A stretch of 9,081 nt of DNA from JAPLJQ01 sp037143735 (GTDB lineage: Bacteria; Desulfobacterota; Syntrophia; Syntrophales; UBA2185), in the NCBI GenBank assembly GCA_037143735.1, contig JBAWYD010000088.1, positions 1-9,081 of the forward strand, in the 5' to 3' direction. The first letter of the stretch is position 1; the number at the start of each line of letters is the position of its first letter. The notes below the pieces were generated by a model. That model saw only the letters and a list, made by a program, of their open reading frames with translations, did not search any database and had not been told where the DNA came from. The translations under genes and the position numbers were made by a program. This document shows, piece by piece, positions 5,397 to 9,081 of the stretch.

Positions 5397-6665
5397 ATGA
5401 ACATAATTCTCATCGGCATGAACCACAAAACGGCACCTCTGGAAATCAGAGAACGGCTCTCCATAGCCTGCGGCGACGATATCAATCCTCTGAAGGAAAT
5501 CATGAAGATTCCCCAGATCAGGGAAGTGATGTACCTGGCCACATGCAACCGGGTTGAGGTTTTCGCCCATGCCCTGGACACGGAAGTTTCTGTGGAAAGA
5601 TTGAAAGAATTCATCTTCAACCACGGGAATCTGTCCGCAGAAGAAATGACCAGGTGCCTCTATGTGTACTTTGATCAAGACGCTGTTCGCCACCTTTTCC
5701 GGGTAGCATCCAGCATTGATTCCCTCGTCATGGGCGAACCCCAGATTCTCGGACAGGTCAAGGATGCATACCGCCGGTCTGTCGAACACAACGCCACCGG
5801 GATCATCCTGAACAAGATCATCCATCATGCCTTTCGGACAGCCAAACGGGTCAGGACGGAAACAGGGATTGCCGGCAACGCCGTGTCCGTCAGTTTCGCA
5901 GCGGTGGAGCTGGCGAAAAAAATATTCGGGAATCTCAAAGGCAAGACGATCCTCCTTGTCGGCGCCGGGGAAATGTCGGAGCTGGCGGCAAGACATCTGA
6001 TCGGCAACGGCGTGGATCACATCCTGATTGCCAACCGGACGTACGCAAGGGCGGTAAAGATGGCTGAAGACTTTCATGGGACCGCCATAGAATTCGAACT
6101 GTTGCCTGAAAAACTCCGGGATGTGGATATCGTCATCACCTCGACAGGCGCTCCCGGTTACGTGATTACCGTGCCCATTATCGAAGCGGCTCTCCGCAGG
6201 CGCAAGAACCGTCTCTTATTTCTGATTGACATTGCCGTCCCCAGGGACATCGATCCTGCGGCGGGCGACATCGACAACGTTTACCTCTACAATATCGATA
6301 ACTTGCAGGATATCGTCGACGAAAACATGAAAAACAGGAGAAATGAGGGGGAAAAGGCGGAGGCCGTTATCGAGGAAGAGGTTGCAAAATACCTGGAATG
6401 GTATAATGCTTTGGAAGTTGTCCCGACAATCGTTTCGCTCCGTCAGAAATTGGAGGCTATTGTAAAAGGCGAGCTGGCCAGATCCGGCTCCTGGCTGCAG
6501 AATTTGACGGAAGAGGAGCAAAAATATATTGAAATCCTCGCCGGTTCGATCATCAACAAGATTCTCCATGATCCCATCACCGGGCTGAAGGAGGAAAGCC
6601 AGGATCAAAGCGCCCTGCCTTACATCGCAGCGGTGAGGAGGCTGTTCGGGCTGGATAACACATAA
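5397..6665 (+). CDS. hemA: glutamyl-tRNA reductase HemA
   Basis: HemA reduces glutamyl-tRNA(Glu) with NADPH to glutamate-1-semialdehyde, the first committed step of the C5 route to aminolevulinate. The 422-residue protein has GMNHKTAPLEIRERL (7-21) and the catalytic cysteine in ATCNRVEVF (Cys50, the same number as in E. coli). It also has SSIDSLVMGEPQILGQVKDAY (105-125), the NADPH loop LLVGAGEMSE (186-195) with ANRTYARA (212-219), and IDIAVPRDIDP (near 277-287). A C-terminal helical dimerisation region ends in LPYIAAVRRLFGLDNT. ATG at 5397 gives the usual family N-terminus; ATG at 5394 and TTG at 5385 (inside ccsA) are alternatives. None has a good ribosome binding site, so initiation probably depends on coupling to ccsA, whose stop is four bases away. 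An N-terminal haem-responsive degradation control is known in enterics but cannot be judged here. Confidence 0.96.
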   Translation: MNIILIGMNHKTAPLEIRERLSIACGDDINPLKEIMKIPQIREVMYLATCNRVEVFAHALDTEVSVERLKEFIFNHGNLSAEEMTRCLYVYFDQDAVRHLFRVASSIDSLVMGEPQILGQVKDAYRRSVEHNATGIILNKIIHHAFRTAKRVRTETGIAGNAVSVSFAAVELAKKIFGNLKGKTILLVGAGEMSELAARHLIGNGVDHILIANRTYARAVKMAEDFHGTAIEFELLPEKLRDVDIVITSTGAPGYVITVPIIEAALRRRKNRLLFLIDIAVPRDIDPAAGDIDNVYLYNIDNLQDIVDENMKNRRNEGEKAEAVIEEEVAKYLEWYNALEVVPTIVSLRQKLEAIVKGELARSGSWLQNLTEEEQKYIEILAGSIINKILHDPITGLKEESQDQSALPYIAAVRRLFGLDNT

Positions 6666-6669
6666 GGAG
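6664..6669 (+). promoter_or_regulatory. ribosome binding site for the non-canonical hemC start
   Basis: AAGGAG overlaps the hemA stop (TAA at 6663-6665) and lies exactly eight bases before ATT at 6678. Its strength and spacing point to that ATT as the start, as no ATG, GTG or TTG in the hemC frame lies within reach. Confidence 0.7.
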
Positions 6670-6677
6670 AGACACAC

Positions 6678-7622
6678 ATTAAAAGCACACTGAAAATCGG
6701 AACACGGGGAAGCGCCTTGGCATTGACGCAGGCCCGCTGGGTGGCAGATCAACTGAAAAATCGACTGCCCGACGTGGGCGTCGAGATTACTGTGATCAAG
6801 ACGAAGGGAGACATCATGCAGGATGTTTCCCTGGCTAAAATCGGAGGAAAGGGAATCTTCGTCAAGGAGATCGAGGACGCCCTTCTCCGGGGTGACATCG
6901 ATCTTGCCGTCCACAGCATGAAGGACGTTCCCGTGGACCTTCCCGACAACCTGGAAATCGGGATCACGACGGAAAGGGAAGACCCCCGGGACGTTTTGAT
7001 ATCGAAAGATAACAGGCAGTTGGAGGATATGCCCCATGGGGCGCGTATCGGCACCGGGTCTTTAAGACGAGGATTCCAAATCCGAAACCTGTACCCGGCC
7101 ATAGAGATCGTCCCCCTGCGGGGAAACCTGGATACCCGGATCAGGAAAATAGAAACGGAGAACCTTGACGGCATCGTCGTGGCGGCAGCGGGGATGAAGC
7201 GGATGGGATGGGGTGATCGAATCTCCCAGTTCATCCCCCTGGATACCATGCTGCCTTCCATCGGGCAGGGGGTCCTCGGCATCGAGTTGAGAAAGGACGA
7301 TACCGACATCAAACACGCCCTCGCCTTTATCAATCATTTGGAAACATGGGTGGAAACGGCCGCCGAACGGGCTTTCCTGAAACGGCTGGGAGGCGGCTGT
7401 CAGTTGCCCATCGCAGCCTACGGGAAAAAGAAGGGCGAGAATCTGAAACTAAAAGGACTTCTGGGAAGTCTCGATGGCCGGATCATGATCCGGGACGAGA
7501 TCGAGGGAAGCTGTGATGATGCTGAAATGATGGGTGAACGTCTGGCGGATACAATCTTGTCCCGGGGAGGACGGGCCATTTTAAGAATGGTCTATGAGAG
7601 TTGCCCGGATAACCGACCATGA
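6678..7622 (+). CDS. hemC: porphobilinogen deaminase (hydroxymethylbilane synthase) HemC, apparent ATT start
   Basis: HemC joins four porphobilinogens into hydroxymethylbilane on a covalent dipyrromethane cofactor. From ATT at 6678 the product is 314 residues, the usual length. It begins (I/M)KSTLKIGTRGSALALTQA, the conserved N-terminus. Also visible are KTKGD (41-45), GGKGIFVKEIEDALL (56-70), HSMKDVP with catalytic Asp83, REDPRDVLIS, GTGSLRRGFQIRNLYP, LRGNLDTR, PSIGQGVLGIE and LGGGCQLPI. Cys241 (codon 7398-7400) is the cofactor attachment site. The frame is closed by the hemA stop at 6663-6665, and between there and TTG at 6717 no ATG, GTG or TTG occurs. Starting at 6717 would delete the conserved GTRGSA strand. 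ATT with AAGGAG at eight bases is therefore the best start; a sequencing error (ATG to ATT) is the main alternative. Confidence 0.95.
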   Translation: MKSTLKIGTRGSALALTQARWVADQLKNRLPDVGVEITVIKTKGDIMQDVSLAKIGGKGIFVKEIEDALLRGDIDLAVHSMKDVPVDLPDNLEIGITTEREDPRDVLISKDNRQLEDMPHGARIGTGSLRRGFQIRNLYPAIEIVPLRGNLDTRIRKIETENLDGIVVAAAGMKRMGWGDRISQFIPLDTMLPSIGQGVLGIELRKDDTDIKHALAFINHLETWVETAAERAFLKRLGGGCQLPIAAYGKKKGENLKLKGLLGSLDGRIMIRDEIEGSCDDAEMMGERLADTILSRGGRAILRMVYESCPDNRP

Positions 7623-7627
7623 AGGAG
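7622..7627 (+). promoter_or_regulatory. ribosome binding site deciding the GTG start of cobA-hemD
   Basis: AAGGAG begins on the last base of the hemC stop and lies seven bases before GTG at 7635. It supports that GTG as the start, and no better start lies near the conserved N-terminus. Confidence 0.7.
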
Positions 7628-7634
7628 CATTCAG

Positions 7635-9081
7635 GTGAAAAATACGGGTAAGGTTTATATCATCGGAGCTGGACCGGGAGACCCGGGATTGATCACGGTT
7701 AGTGGATTAAGGCGCCTGGAGGAAGCCGACGTAGTCATTTACGACCATCTGGTCAGTCCGGAGATCATTCGCCACGCGAAGGAATCGGCCCGCCTGATCT
7801 ACGCCGGGAAAAAAGGGGGGGATCATACCCTGCCCCAGGATGAGATCAACCGCCTTCTTGTGGAAGAGGCCCTGCAGGGCAATATCGTCGCCCGGGTAAA
7901 GGGGGGAGACCCCTTTATCTTCGGCCGCGGCGGTGAAGAGGCGGAAATCCTTGCCGGATCGGGCATTCCCTTCGAGGTGATACCCGGCGTGACCTCCGCC
8001 ATCGCTGTGCCCGCCTATGCCGGCATCCCTCTGACCCATAGGGGGTATACCTCCACGGTGGCCTTTGTCACCGGCCACGAAGACCCGACGAAAGAACAGA
8101 GCGATATCGACTGGAAAGCACTGTCGCGTATCGGAACTCTTGTTTTTCTCATGGGTGTGAAAAATCTGCCTCAGATCGCCGGCAGCCTCATTGAGCACGG
8201 AAAAGACGCCGATACGCCGGCAGCCCTGATCCGCTGGGGAACCACGGAGAATCAGGAAACCCTCATCGGCGCCCTGCATGATATTGCCGAGAAAGCGGAA
8301 AAAGAGCGTTTTTCGCCGCCATCTATCCTGGTGGTCGGCCATGTGGTCAATCTTCGAGCGGAGCTGAGCTGGTTCGAGAAGAAAGCTCTCTTCGGAAAAG
8401 GCGTGGTCATCACGCGTCCAGAGGCGCAGGCGGAAGATTTCGCCATCCTTCTTCAGTTGCATGGCGCCCGTGTGATCCATTTTCCCACCATACGGATTGT
8501 TCCCCCTGAAAACCATGACGGTCTCGATCAGGCCATCGCTCAGCTTCCGGTTTACAACTGGATTATCTTTACCAGCGCCAACGGCGTTACTTTCTTTCTC
8601 AAGCGCCTGAAAGAACTGGGAAAAGATGTCAGAGAACTGAAGGGTATCAGGATTTGCACCATCGGGCCGGCAACGGCGACTAAAATCGAGGCCTTAGGCA
8701 TCCGGGTTGATCTCGTGCCGGAGGCTTTCATCTCCGAAGGCGTTGTCAGGGCTTTTCAGGATATCGACATAAGAGGCAACAGGGTTCTCCTTCCCCGGGC
8801 GGAAACGGCGAGGGATGTCATCCCTGACGGGCTTGCAAAACTCGGAGCAACGGTCGATGTGGTCACGGCCTACCGGACCGTCAATTCGGGAAGAAACAGA
8901 TCGGAACTTGAAGTCCTGATAACCGAAGGAAAGATCGATGTCATTACCTTCACCAGCCCCTCCACGGTGACAAACTTTATGGAGATTATGGGAAGAGACT
9001 CTGTCATCCCCTCGCAGGTAAAAATTGCCTGCATCGGACCGGTTACCGCTGCAGCCGTCAAAAAAGCGGGATTACGGATCG
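7635..9081 (+). CDS. fused uroporphyrinogen-III C-methyltransferase / uroporphyrinogen-III synthase (CobA-HemD), 3' end outside window
   Basis: The frame opens at GTG 7635 and stays open for 482 codons to the window edge, so the C-terminus is missing, probably a few tens of residues. Residues 1 to about 250 are a SAM uroporphyrinogen-III methyltransferase making precorrin-2: VYIIGAGPGDPGLITVSG (7-24), VKGGDPFIFGRGGEE (88-102), VIPGVTSAIAVPAYAG (115-130) then IPLTHRG, and SPPSILVVGHVV near 225-236. From about residue 255 a HemD domain follows, which closes hydroxymethylbilane to uroporphyrinogen III: KGVVITRPEAQAEDF, WIIFTSANGV, TIGPATATKIEALG, LLPRAETARDVIP, ITFTSPSTVTNFM and ACIGPVTAAAVKKAG. 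Two consecutive steps are thus in one chain, pulling product towards siroheme. The gene follows hemC with its ribosome binding site on the hemC stop. Fusions of this kind are common in Firmicutes and deltaproteobacteria. Confidence 0.95.
   Translation, partial: MKNTGKVYIIGAGPGDPGLITVSGLRRLEEADVVIYDHLVSPEIIRHAKESARLIYAGKKGGDHTLPQDEINRLLVEEALQGNIVARVKGGDPFIFGRGGEEAEILAGSGIPFEVIPGVTSAIAVPAYAGIPLTHRGYTSTVAFVTGHEDPTKEQSDIDWKALSRIGTLVFLMGVKNLPQIAGSLIEHGKDADTPAALIRWGTTENQETLIGALHDIAEKAEKERFSPPSILVVGHVVNLRAELSWFEKKALFGKGVVITRPEAQAEDFAILLQLHGARVIHFPTIRIVPPENHDGLDQAIAQLPVYNWIIFTSANGVTFFLKRLKELGKDVRELKGIRICTIGPATATKIEALGIRVDLVPEAFISEGVVRAFQDIDIRGNRVLLPRAETARDVIPDGLAKLGATVDVVTAYRTVNSGRNRSELEVLITEGKIDVITFTSPSTVTNFMEIMGRDSVIPSQVKIACIGPVTAAAVKKAGLRI

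Noticed and set aside
5256..6077. Minus-strand open frame of 273 codons across ccsA and hemA
   Set aside because: Antisense shadow of hemA; the translated sequence is low in regular hydrophobic pattern and matches nothing recognisable.
6216..7037. Minus-strand open frame of 273 codons across the hemA-hemC junction
   Set aside because: Antisense shadow of two well-supported genes.
6717..7622. TTG at 6717 as the hemC start
   Set aside because: It would remove the conserved KIGTRGSA strand, and it has no ribosome binding site close by.
7707..8516. Minus-strand open frame of 269 codons
   Set aside because: Antisense shadow of the cobA-hemD fusion, whose plus frame is open to the window end with all expected motifs.
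1..9081. CRISPR array, toxin-antitoxin pair, retron or other defence system
   Set aside because: No regularly spaced repeats, reverse transcriptase motif or small paired genes were seen anywhere in the window.

Overview
The window looks like chromosomal DNA of a Gram-negative anaerobe, most likely a deltaproteobacterium (Desulfobacterota, possibly Syntrophales-like). This is inferred from the tetrapyrrole gene order (stand-alone precorrin-2 dehydrogenase, CcsA/HemX-like protein, hemA, hemC, fused cobA-hemD) and from codon style. No marker gene fixes the taxon.

Region 1, about 1-1440, is accessory DNA. It is visibly AT-rich (16 G/C in the 60 bases 841-900, against 37 of 60 at 7081-7140). It holds one unrecognised two-helix membrane protein gene (237-1109, +) with its own terminator, an imperfect inverted repeat upstream, and a possible gene start running off the left edge on the minus strand. 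It ends at the 3' side of a tRNA-Phe gene, a common integration site, so it may be the edge of an island or a decayed insertion.

Region 2, 1439-3889, minus strand, is a housekeeping cluster: prmA (ribosomal protein L11 methyltransferase), rsmE (16S rRNA U1498 methyltransferase) and an RDD-family membrane protein, then tRNA-Phe(GAA). The three protein genes are tightly packed. A near-consensus sigma70 promoter (TTGAAA-17-TATAAA) precedes prmA and decides its start codon.

Region 3, 3930-9081, plus strand and divergent from prmA, is a compact tetrapyrrole operon: a CysG-N/SirC-type precorrin-2 dehydrogenase, a CcsA/HemX-like haem-handling membrane protein, hemA (glutamyl-tRNA reductase), hemC (porphobilinogen deaminase) and a cobA-hemD fusion cut by the window end. 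Together they make aminolevulinate precursor from Glu-tRNA, polymerise porphobilinogen, close it to uroporphyrinogen III, methylate it to precorrin-2 and oxidise that to sirohydrochlorin. hemB and the chelatase are not in view.

The most notable sequence-level point is that hemC has no ATG, GTG or TTG start upstream of its conserved N-terminus. The best-placed start is ATT at 6678, eight bases after a perfect AAGGAG. No clearly new multi-gene system is visible; the unexplained material is in the AT-rich left end.
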